A stretch of DNA of 64,000 nt from Mesostigma viride (taxonomy: Eukaryota > Streptophyta > Mesostigmatophyceae > Mesostigmatales > Mesostigmataceae): assembly GCA_009746045.1 (NCBI GenBank), contig RPFO01000188.1:961220-1025219 (forward strand), given 5' to 3'. The translations under genes and the position numbers were made by a program. The notes under the pieces were generated by a model. It had not been told where the DNA came from, made no database searches, and saw only the letters and a list, made by a program, of their open reading frames with translations. Positions 32,946 through 43,300 of the stretch are shown here, piece after piece (positions within the stretch are counted from its first letter, which is position 1; every line of letters starts with the position of its first letter).

Positions 32946-33135
32946 AATTGACCCGGCCGAATCCCGATGGCCGGATCGATGGATGGATGGGTGCACACAA
33001 TCCCACCGGGCTGTTCCGTGTCTAGATGCATGTATAGCCATACCCTAGCGATCCTTCCTGGCATCCTTCCCATAGGTGCAAATAAGCTTCTTCCCCACAG
33101 CATGGGGGGTCATTGTCTTCTACTACCTGGGCCCA

Positions 33136-33590
33136 CTAGTAGGTCTTAATTGTCCTGCATAGGGTTAATTCGATCCAAATCACGGAGCTCAGGCCTAGCC
33201 CCCCCAACTCCTCTACCAGTTGCTCTTTGAATGTGCAGCCGGGCCTTGCAGCGTCTAACACACGCGATCGCTGGGCCCCTCGCGCGGGCCACGTGAGGAT
33301 TGAGGTGCCTGCCCGGCTGAGCGGGCCACAGGCTGCCCTGCGAATGGGCCAGGAGAAGTGTCTCACCTGGTTGGTATGAGTTGAAGTGCGCTTCTAGTTG
33401 CCGCATCTGCGCTGCTTGATGGTGAGCTAGTGTCAATGAGTGGCATGCCCGCCAATACAAGTCCTCCTTGCGGATGTGGGTGGCATAGCCCACACGAAAT
33501 ATTGACCGCAGCATATTGGTAACACTGTCAGCTAGATGCACGTCGCGGGGCCCAACCGCAGGGCTGCGGCCCGCATGCACAGCCAGGTAC
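33136..33590 (-). mobile_element. LINE ORF2 C-terminal fragment
   Basis: Minus-strand frames give TFKEQLVEELGGLGL, a frameshift, then upstream FNSYQPGETLLLAHSQGSLW and FRVGYATHIRKEDLYWRACH. The TFKEQLVE block matches the plus-strand fragment at 34.77 kb (TFKEQLVEDMGGLGLSVIW), showing a common family. Confidence 0.65.
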
Positions 33591-33654
33591 TAGGCACCTC
33601 CTTACGTAGGGCGGGCCCACATGGCCAGCGATCTGACCCGCCGGGAGCCCTGCC

Positions 33655-33800
33655 CCCTCGTTCAAGGAGAAGCTAGAAGAGGGGCTCAGGCCGCTCCGTG
33701 ATATGGAAAAGGATGCAGAATAAGGCCATCTGGGCCCGGGTGGTAGAGGACAACGATCCCCCCCCAGTGGGGAAGGGGTGCGTCACCCGTCATGGGAAGA
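33655..33800 (+). mobile_element. LINE ORF2 end, short copy
   Basis: GTTCAAGGAGAAGCTAGAAG through GTAGAGGACAACGATCCCC parallels 34770-34890 (TTCAAAGAACAGCTAGTAGA through ATAGAGGACAACGAGCCCC) with an internal stop. A decayed fragment. Confidence 0.65.
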
Positions 33801-33954
33801 ATGCACCTACCGCTATCTGAGAGCTTGGCACTACTGCTACGTTGCATGTCCCTTGGTTTGTTGGTTTAGGCATTATATGATATATAGAATATTTAGATCT
33901 AGACCCGGTAGAATTGTTTGTCCATGCATATTCATCCATCCATCCATCCATTGG

Positions 33955-34376
33955 GGTTAATTTACTCCGTGACTCCCAAACGGAATTACCGGGGAGCACG
34001 TAGTAACCTGTATGGGAGCACATACATTTGTAACCGCACCATCTGCAGCTTTTCAGTTCTCGAGGTCGACTGTGAGGGTCCACGTCTCGGCGCTAAATGT
34101 GAGAACCGGGAGTACCAGGACCTTTTATAACAGGTCCTGCTTCTCGCTCTTGCTAAGGGGCTTGCACCAGAGGGCTCTACATTGGCATTTATACTGCCAT
34201 TACAGTAGAGGACAGCTCGGATGAGGATTACATCCCCATCTAGAGTGCTTAACGATTGGGGGATGATGCAGACGATATTTGTTTTAACTTTTGTGTAATT
34301 ATTTTTCTAATGAGATTAGCATAGTACTCCGGGGCATGCCTTTGCGCATGACACGCAAGTACTTACTTACTTACTT
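33955..34376 (+). mobile_element. 3' end of TTAC-tailed LINE, copy 2
   Basis: A frame ends AITVEDSSDEDYIPI with TAG at 34241-34243, then a 3' UTR with GGGGGATGATGCAGACGATA, the shared ATTTTTCTAATGAGATTAGC block and a TTAC tail at 34360-34376. The acidic C-terminus recurs at 57.6 kb and on minus at 35.96 kb. Confidence 0.75.
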
Positions 34377-34485
34377 GCTACATTGGCGGGCTAGCGCGTG
34401 CCAGGCAATTGGGAGATGCGGTGGTCAATGTCGGCCTCACAGCTGGGGAGCAAACTGCCCAGCAGCCTAATGCTGGACCGGTATA
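34377..34485 (-). mobile_element. LINE reverse transcriptase fragment
   Basis: Minus frame reads LLGSLLPSCEADIDHRISQL, resembling the strand-connecting part of LINE reverse transcriptases that ends in a DI/RI motif; the copy at 15.56 kb has the parallel EDDMTTRIRV. Confidence 0.55.
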
Positions 34486-34490
34486 AGTAA

Positions 34491-34637
<147 letters not shown>

Positions 34638-34639
34638 GG

Positions 34640-35085
34640 CGCCTAGCTCGCACCAACCAGGTAGACACCTCACGTGCCCCCCCCGCACTGAGGACTGCGA
34701 CCAGCCCAGCCTGGCCGGCACCTCCTGACGTGCACTGGGCCCAGTGATGTTAGACGCCGCAAGGCCCGCACCTTCAAAGAACAGCTAGTAGAGGACATGG
34801 GGGGCCTAGGCCTCTCCGTGATTTGGAAGAAGATGATGGACAAGGCCAAGTGGGCCCAGGTCATAGAGGACAACGAGCCCCCCCCAGTGGGGAAGCGCCC
34901 GCGTGCCGGTGCGATCCCGCGGGAGGCACGCCAGATAGCTCCCCCTAGGGCAGCGTGCGGCTGCCTAGATAGATCGATGTTGTAGTTAGAATGCTGTTAG
35001 ATAGATGTAGTATGTAGCCAAGGTAGATATATTAGACCGGTAGGAATGTTTGCACCCATCCATCCATTAATTAATTAATTAATTA
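34640..35085 (+). mobile_element. LINE ORF2 C-terminal fragment
   Basis: Plus frame reads RRKARTFKEQLVEDMGGLGL, SVIWKKMMDKAKWAQVIEDN and EPPPVGKRPRAG, the same terminal block seen on minus at 14.98-15.03 kb (LSVIWRQMTRKDRW). Followed by a 3' UTR and TTAA units at 35066-35090. Confidence 0.7.
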
Positions 35086-35090
35086 ATTAA

Positions 35091-35240
35091 TTAGAAACAT
35101 AACTCCGTTGGGAGTACATGTAGCACATATCCCTGAGAAGGGGCATATGGCTTTAAATACATTCTGGGCTACTTCCTGCAAGGGTGGGAATGTAAGCGAC
35201 CCTTGCTCTAGGTGCACCAGGGCACCTGCACCCTCATAAT
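35091..35240 (-). mobile_element. TTAA-tailed 3' UTR fragment (reversed)
   Basis: Reverse complement of the 3' end found at 58.7 and 59.2 kb: AACATAACTCCGTTGGGAGT, ACATGTAGCACATATCCCTG and AGAAGGGGCATATGG; its TTAA tail lies at 35066-35093. Confidence 0.75.
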
Positions 35241-35339
35241 CTTCACACTATGCCCAGCTAAGGGGGAGTATGTTATGTGGGGGAAGATCATCATAACTAT
35301 ACACGAGTGTCTGATCAGAATACACGAGCTATCCATCCA

Positions 35340-35404
35340 TCAATCGGGGTTAATGCTCCGTGACTCCCCAACGGGAGCACGAGTCTAATTAATTAATTAA
35401 TTAA
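35340..35404 (+). mobile_element. TTAA-tailed 3' end fragment
   Basis: GCTCCGTGACTCCCCAACGG, GAGCACGAGT and a TTAA tail. The same terminal block is reversed at 48.63 kb and 57.08 kb. The tail abuts the TAAG array of the next element. Confidence 0.75.
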
Positions 35405-35640
<236 letters not shown>

Positions 35641-36210
35641 TTGCGTGTCATGCGCATGGGCATGCCACGGAGTACTATGCTAATCTCATTAGAAAAAAAA
35701 ATACACGAAAGTAACAAATACAGTCTGCATCATCAATTAATTAGTTAATTAATTAAGAACATACCTGCTGGTTGTCTCCTTGATACCTCCGTGGGGAGGA
35801 TATGTAACACATTTCCCTGAGAAGACGCAGTCACGTGTCTATTAATTAATTAATTAATTTATTTATTTATCCCTGAGAAGGGGCATATGGGGCATAAGGG
35901 GACATTCTAGGCGACTCCCTGCAGGTCTGCATCGTGCCCCGACCATATAGACGCTAGAGGGGGATATAATCCTCATTTGAGCTGTCCTCTACTGTACATA
36001 ATGGCAGTACGTCCTCTGCTGTAATGGGCCGGTAAAACGTCTGGACCGGTAAGGGACGCGCCGGAGCCATCAACGAGAGAGGTCTGGCGGTATGTGGTTG
36101 AGCCCGACTGCGCCAGGGCCTCTGTCTTCTTGCTGACATTGAGCCCCACCGCGCGCTCGGGCCTCAATTGCCAGGCAGTCGATCGCGAGCCACATGTGTC
36201 TGTATACATG
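35641..36210 (-). mobile_element. TTAC-tailed LINE fragment with nested insertion
   Basis: On minus: RT-like GLNVSKKTEALAQSG at about 36130-36085, a frameshift, then VEDSSNEDYIPL with TAG at 35954-35956, a 3' UTR, and the terminal block (35635-35700) with tail. Within the UTR, 35745-35880 carries TTAA-type terminal sequence (aagaacatacctg, acacatttccctgagaag), so a second element is nested. Internally deleted and inactive. Confidence 0.7.
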
Positions 36211-37012
36211 CATGCTCGATCCGTGCCCTCAAAGAGGGTGGTGTCCTGGCGCAGCGTGCATGAATCATTTGCGCTTTACTTATCTCCGCGTGGATCGTCA
36301 GCGCCCCACCGTGCCAGTACCGGTTGGCTACCTGCACCCCGGGGTCCCTACCCACGTACAATGCGAGCAAACCGAACTGCGCGCCTGACTCATTACGTAG
36401 TCAACCACAACAACTAATGGACAGGTATGGTGAGAGCACGCAGCCCTGCCTCTACGCCTTTCCTTTCGGACAACTGCTCTAGTCCTTACACAACGTTGGA
36501 ACGCCATGCGTCCATGAATAGTCGTTAATTGTTGTTGTTATTATTATTATCATTATTATTATTATTATTATTGGGGGCATCCGCGGGTTGGCTATGGTGA
36601 CAAACAGGCAATGCTTTTGTCTCGATCCTTCGACAAAAGGAATCCCGGCAATGCAATCCAACAGGCCTCAGCCAATTAGTACACATTAATTAATTAATTA
36701 ATTAATAGACACGTGACTGCGCGTGTTAGAACACATACCAACCGGTAAGGTTCTCTCTAGATATACTCCGCACCCCGAAGATCCTAACTGACATCAGTCA
36801 GATTACTTGTAATAGATTCCAAGGTAATGTCCCGTACCGTCCAGGGCCCAACCAAGGACCATTGAAAGGGTACACCGCACATACCTGTCCCAAAAGTCAA
36901 GTCAGGCCAGCAATCATTTCATTTTGGCCGTACAAAGGTTTCAGCCGTCAACACTTAAACCAGAATCCCGTCCACTTGGATGTACTAGTATCCACACTGT
37001 CAGAAAATACTG
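36211..37012. other. Gene-poor stretch, downstream of CFAP gene
   Basis: Contains a TTA/TTG microsatellite (36530-36572) and a TTAATTAA run (36687-36708). No supported gene. Confidence 0.4.
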
Positions 37013-37017
37013 TTACA
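37013..37017 (-). terminator. TGTAA poly(A) signal of CFAP gene
   Basis: TTACA on plus, TGTAA on minus, about 107 bases past the CFAP gene's stop codon. Confidence 0.5.
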
Positions 37018-37123
37018 CTGTGTACAGCCATCACAACGATCACTACACAAACTACCTTTCTCGTTGCGACCGGTAGATGCCCAGACAATAAAATTTTAAA
37101 ACATGAATGGGAGTAAATCGGCA

Positions 37124-37393
37124 TCAGACAATGCGCACATCTGGGCCAAGTATGCGCCGTTCCTGCTGCGGCTTTAGCACTGGGAACGTGCGGTCCTTGA
37201 GCCGCTTCAGCTCGCGCTGCAGCTCGGCCATCTCCTGCTTCTGGTTGGACACAATCTCCCGCAGCTTGTGGTTGGTGGTGATCGACCGGAACACGGCCGC
37301 GTGGCGCCGCGGCTCTTCCTGCAGCGACCGTTGGCGCATACGCAGGATCTTCTGCGGCTCCACCATTGCAGACTCGATGATCGTGGTCTTCTC
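37124..37393 (-). CDS. CFAP43: CFAP43-like exon 8 (last)
   Basis: Residues 2181-2269, from acceptor tatcggcag to TGA at 37126-37124. Coiled coil (LREIVSNQKQEMAELQRELK) ending LGPDVRIV. Confidence 0.8.
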   Translation of the reverse strand, partial: EKTTIIESAMVEPQKILRMRQRSLQEEPRRHAAVFRSITTNHKLREIVSNQKQEMAELQRELKRLKDRTFPVLKPQQERRILGPDVRIV

Positions 37394-40300
37394 CTGCCGA
37401 TACCAAGGGGCAAAGGATGGTATTAGCAGGATAGCAATAGGATTGTTTTAGTATTTTTGTTCATCAGTATATATAAAATGGGGGAGCAGTCCGGGGCAAA
37501 GGGACCGAGCGGGATGTAGGGATCGGGGAAGGGAGGAAGGCACAAGAGGCCAATCAGGACAGGTCGCCTCAAGAGGAAACCCGCATGTGCTTACCCACGA
37601 CCCCGTGATTGATTCAGGCCACTCTCACGCTTGGGCCCGGAACCAATTTTTTTTAGGGGTACCACCTATTTCCCGAAGTTCCTCTCATGCTTGGCCGAAA
37701 TTCACCCTGTTTCGGCTCCGTCCTCTCACGCTTGGCCGACATAGGTTCCTACTTCCAAAGTGGATCGGCGCGGCGCCCTGCTGTTTGGCTGGGAGTCACC
37801 AATTTCAGCTTGTCCCAGCTCCTGGCTTGGGACAAGGACGAAATTGGTTAATAGGACTGCTCTGAACGTGTACTGAACAAAAGTCGTGCGTCCTGCGGAA
37901 TGTACCGTACCTAGTACGTAGTTTTGAGTCCGATGTATTAAGTTTATGATCAGCTGCGCATGTCCTTCCCACACGTGCCATAGCTTAACGACGACAAGTT
38001 AAGGAATTGGACCCGAAAAAGGAATTCGGTCACCTGGATTTGGCTACGGAAAAGGTGCTTGTCCCGGGCATAAAAAAAAACTGGGACAAGGAGGGGACGA
38101 ATCCCAAAAACCAATACGTTCCGGGCGCTCAAGCGTGAGAGTGGCCTAAGAAATGGCGCACGATGACCCCTCATTACTAATCAATCGATGCAGAGTACAC
38201 GCGCGTGCATACTCATACAACAACCCCTCATTACTAATCAATCGATGCAGAGTACACGCGCGTGTACACTCGTACAACAACCCCTCATTACTAATCAATC
38301 GATGCAGAGTACACGCACGTGCACACTCGTACAACAACCCCTCATTACTAATCAATCGATGCAGAGTACACGCACGTGCACACTCGTACAACAACCCCTC
38401 ATTACTAATCAATCGATGCAGAGTACACGCGCGTGCACACTCGTACAACAACCCCTCATTACTAATCAATCGATGCAGAGTACACGCGCGTGCATACTCG
38501 TACAACAACCCCTCATTACTAATCAATCGATGCAGAGTACACGCGCGTGCACACTCGTACAACAACCCCTCATTACTAATCAATCAATGCAGAGTACACG
38601 CGCGTGCAAACTCGTACAACAACCCCTCATTACTAATCAATCGATGCAGAGTACACGCGCGTGCACACTCGTACAACAACCCCTCATTACTAATCAATCG
38701 ATGCAGAGTACACGCGTACTCGCGCATACACCCCCTGATTCCAACGCTCGACATTACTAATCCCTGTTGACACTTACAGGGTTGTACTTGTACCCCTATA
38801 CCCACATCAGTGTACGCACACCTAACGAGTTCACGATGTTATCTTCAAGTGCTCCAAGGTAATTATGTCGCTAAATAAACGGTGGCATTCGCTCGCCCAG
38901 AACCCAGCGGCACCCCCGCCCCGGCCCAACCCCCACCCCAACCCCAGCCCATTCCACCCCGGATGAAACTGAACCGACTTAACACACGAGTAGAGAAGCC
39001 AATGGACTGAGCGACTCACGTGGATGTCAGCGTTCTCCGCCGCCTTGTCCTGCGCCTTGTCCTCCACGGCGGCGGCCCGGCGCGCCATGCTGGACACGTT
39101 GTCAGCGTGGAACTTGGCCATCGCCTGCAGGCGCGCGCTGAGTGCTGCCTCCTCGATCGCGCTGGGTACTTTGCTCTCGTCCTTGAGCGCGGCCTGCAGG
39201 TCCTTGGTGACGCGCAGCAGCTGCAGCTCCTTGATCTTCGAGATGAGGTCATCGATGGTGAGATCCCTCTGCTGACACTCCCACTGGAGCGTGTAGATGT
39301 CACGCCGGCCGTCACGGAACTGACCCTGTTTGGGGCAAGAGAGGGGGGGAGGGCGAAGGGAAGGGGAAGGAAGAAAAGGGAAAGGGGGGAGAAGGGAAGG
39401 GGAAGGGCAAAAAGAAAAAGGAAAGGGGTAAAAGTTGAGGGGTGAGGGGTAAGGGTGAGGGTTGAGGGGTAACGGATAGGGGATAGGACGTAGGAGGGTC
39501 ACATAGAGGGCTTACTTGGCTGCTTAGGTTTCCTACTACTACCCTCGCCCTCTGTTGCTACACACTTGCTACTCTGGTTCGATAGATTAACATGATCGCT
39601 AGTAATAGCTGTATATCTACTGATAGCGCCTTCATTTATATGCTGGCGACTCTTGAAAGATTCCTAGTCAACCATTGATATGACTTCAACAGTAGTGGCG
39701 TCCCAGGGATTTCATACCAGTGTGTCCAGCTTGCCCTCCCCGTTTGGTATAGGATTTGCAGATAATAGTATATATACAGTAGCGACGCTATTTGAATATC
39801 ATACCAGTATGTCCAGCTTCTGCTTGCCGTGTGCCAGGATCGAAGCATTCAGCTTGTGGATCTCCCCCCGGTGCATGAGCACGGCCTCGCCATAATCCGT
39901 GACCACCGACGCCTGCGGGACCTCCACCTGGCCCTGCTTGAGCGTCAGCGAGACATCCATGTCCAACCCGAGCCGTGCCGCGTCCTTCTTTAACGCGTCT
40001 AGCGTCCGCAGCGACGCCTCGATCGTCGCCCGTGCGTGCTCATCCGCGTCCGCCAGCTCACCAAGCTCCCGCAAGTTCCCGCCCAGCACCGCCGCCAGCT
40101 CATAGATCTCCCGCTCCTTGGCCAGTTTCGCGTCGCGGAACTCCCCCAGCTTCTCCCACACCCAGCCTTCCAGCCCATCCGGCAAATTCTCTGTTGACAG
40201 CGCGGTCCGGCTCGCCGCGCCGTCGCGCTGGACATGGCGAATCAAGTCGGAGAGACGGTATGGATCCAACGACGCCTCGGCCGCGCGCAACTCCGCCAGC

Positions 40301-43300
40301 AAGGCGGCACTCTCTGCTGCCGTCATGCACAGTGTGCCCCCGGGGCCTGCACCCCCGCCACCCCCGCCGGCACTAGGGGACAAACCCACCGGAGGGGATA
40401 ACGACGCCCCCCCCGCTTGCGATGACCGCAAACCCTTTGGCCCCGGCCGGGCGGATCCTGGTTTGCTAGCATCTCCCAGTGAGGCCTCGGCCCCGCCCGG
40501 CTTGGTGGAATCGGTGGCGGCAGCATCGGCACGGGTGCCCACGGGGGCGGTACTCGCCCGTGAACCCCCCCCCCCAACGGCCGCGCCCATGCCGCCCTGC
40601 TCCGAGCCCCCCATGTGTTCATCCCAGTGCTTGAGAGCGAGATCGGGCCCCATGCAGGGTAGGGGCGCGCCGGGCGCCCTCGCGGCCCTTGCGGCGGCGG
40701 AGACGGCCTGCAGGCTCAACGGCCGGCTGCGGAAGAGCCTCAGCAGGTCCTCGACATACTCCTCATGCTCGCTGAAGTCCCGTCGGAACGCCTTGTCCAG
40801 CTGGCGGTCCTCAGTCACCAGCGCATCGTGCGCCGCCCGCTGCGCCTCCACCTCGCGGCGCAGCGACGCTAGTGCCGACTGCCGCGCCGCTTTCGTGAGC
40901 TTGAGCCCCTCAAGCTGCCCCCCCACGGCCGCCGACTGCCGGCCCATGTCGTCCAGCCCCTGCATGATCAGCGACAGCTGTACGATCTGCAGCTCGCGGA
41001 GCGCCACGTCCTCGTCCACTTGGAGCCGCGTCAGGAACAGCTTCTTCAACTTTGCATCAAAGTTTGTCGTGAGCGTGTCCACCTCGGCGCGCAGCTGCCT
41101 CAGCTCGGCCTCGAGGATCTTCCGGGCCTTCTCCTTCTCTTCCAGGTACGCGGCCAGCTTGGCCTGGTACTCGGCCAGCCGCTTGGTCTGCTCGTCGCTC
41201 AACGTCTCCGCGGGCTGGTCCATCCATGGCTCTCGCTCCGACTCCAGGTCCCGCTCGCGTTTCCCTGCCAGGGACCCGCCCATCATCATGCGGAGCGCGC
41301 GCGCACGGGCCTCGTCCATCGCGCTGAGTCGCTGACGCTCCTCCTCCGCCTTGTCGCGCTCCTCCTTGAGCTTGCGCTCGGCCTGGGGGGGGGGGCCCGG
41401 CGGGGAGGAGGCAGGGGCCAGAAGAAAACGCCGCAATCATAGTGAGACGCCGTGATAACGCCGCAATCATAGTGAGACGCTGTGCTGACATGCCGTGATC
41501 CCGTGCGGTGATCCAACGCGGTAACCAGACAGGTCGAGGAAGGGGGGAGGGGGGAGGGAGGGAGGGAGGGGGAGGGGGGGGGGAGGGGAGGGGGGAGGGG
41601 GAGGGGGGAGGGGGAGGGGGGAGGGGGAGGGGGGGGGGGAGGGGGGGAGGGGGAGGGGGAGGGGAGGGGGAGGGGGAGGGGGAGGGGGAGGGGGAGGGGG
41701 GGGGGGGAGGGGGGGGAGGGGGGAGGGGGGAGGGGAGGGGGAGGGGGAGGGGGAGGGGGAGGGGGAGGGGGGAGGGGGAGGGGGGAGGGGGAGGGGGGAG
41801 GGGGAAGGGGGGGAGGGAAGGACGAGCATGGCAACGGCCATGTCTGGTTCGTAGAAAGAGAGGGGAAGGGGCACAGAAAGCAAAGGGGCAAAAGGATACA
41901 CCGTCCGCATTGGTAGGTATACTAAATAATTATGAGGCTGGGCACGATAAATAAAACAAAAGAATTTTAATTATCTAATTCCCGAGTGTACTGAACTGTA
42001 GTTTTTGAAGCTACCAAACAAACAAAGAAAGTGTAAATAAATATTATTTTCCTGTCACGTGTGCAGCTTTCTCGCTAACAAACAAAGAAATATTAAATCT
42101 CTGGCTGAAAAATGTGCTTTTCCTAGCCGTCAGAGCAGTGCATCCGGCTGGGTTATACAGAACAAAGTCAACAAAAAAAGAATTATTGAACTTCGCAGCC
42201 AGTTCAATGGTTGTTCGGTAACCAAACAAACAAACTAATAATTAATTAATTGGGCGGGCACAGTAGCACTTTCAACCAATAAAACGCTATGGTCTAATTC
42301 CGAAGGGCCTTTCGGCTGAACCGAATTAAAACTACCAATGCGGACGGTGTACGGAAAGGATACGTCCAGGCCAGTTTTACCTGATTGGTAAACCAGGAGA
42401 ACAAAAGGAATTTTTTTGTCCTTCCTGTTACTTATCATCCTCACCTCAGCCAGGTACTTCTCCACCAACAGCCTCCTTGTCCTCCACCAACGGACCAGGG
42501 AGCACCTGCAACATCCTTAATACCCTTGTCCTTACGGCATCCTTTATAATTTCACTAACAGTTCAAATGAATATTATTTTAAGATGGATAATTTTATACT
42601 AACCCACTCACCGCGGTTAGGTACTTCTCCACCTTGATCTCCTTGTCATCCACCACAAGGAACGCGTCGGGCGTCTCACTCCCCGCCAGCTGCGGCGCGG
42701 GCAACTCCGGCGGCAACACCAGCTCCCTGCTGATCTCCGCCATCCGCTTCTGCTTGTCCTCCACCACCTCGATCACATCCCCTTTCTCCTTGAGCAGTGC
42801 CGCAGCGTCCTCGTTGAATGCGAGCCGCCGCCGCCGGATGTCTGCGTGGAGGAACAAGACCTGCAGCCGCCGCCGGTGGCTCGTGAACAGCTCCAACGCG
42901 TGGTACTGGGGGGACGCCGGGTCATAGGGGGGCAGCACAGGGAGTGCCGTGGGGGGGGCTTCCTGCATGGTCACCCGCCGACTGCTCGCCGGGGGTACCC
43001 CCCGTGGGTTCAGCGATGCCGCGAATCGCGCTGACCCGTAGGAAGGCTCCGACAAACCATCGGCATCTTCTGCGATCCCGGAGGCCTCGGGGGTGGGGGT
43101 CGCCCCGCGGGACACACCCGTGGGCCGGGCGCTGGGGGCCCGGGACCCTGGTCCGGCCGGCGCAGGGTCTGCCGCGACGCGGGGCAGCGAGGCGCTGCTC
43201 TCCTCCGGGAGCGCCCCCGTGTCGTTGTCGTGATGGTGCTGACTGGACTTGGGCCGTGCCGCATGGCGCAGGAAGAGCGCGGAGAGCATGGGGCCAAACT

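Noticed and set aside
38157-38725. Possible CRISPR array (regular 57-bp repeats)
   Set aside because: Units are contiguous and nearly identical over their whole length with no variable spacers; the context is eukaryotic and intronic.
38153-38770. Long repeat-peptide frames on both strands in the 57-bp array
   Set aside because: Period divisible by three keeps frames open mechanically on both strands; position inside CFAP intron 7 and lack of any flanking exon signals argue against coding.
40118-41335. Plus-strand frame of 405 codons, Ser-rich
   Set aside because: Shadow of CFAP43-like exon 6, whose minus-strand frame has clear family motifs and splice phase.
41286-41954. Frames of 145-200 codons rich in Pro or Gly opposite CFAP intron 5
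   Set aside because: Simple translation of the (GGGGGA)n tract.
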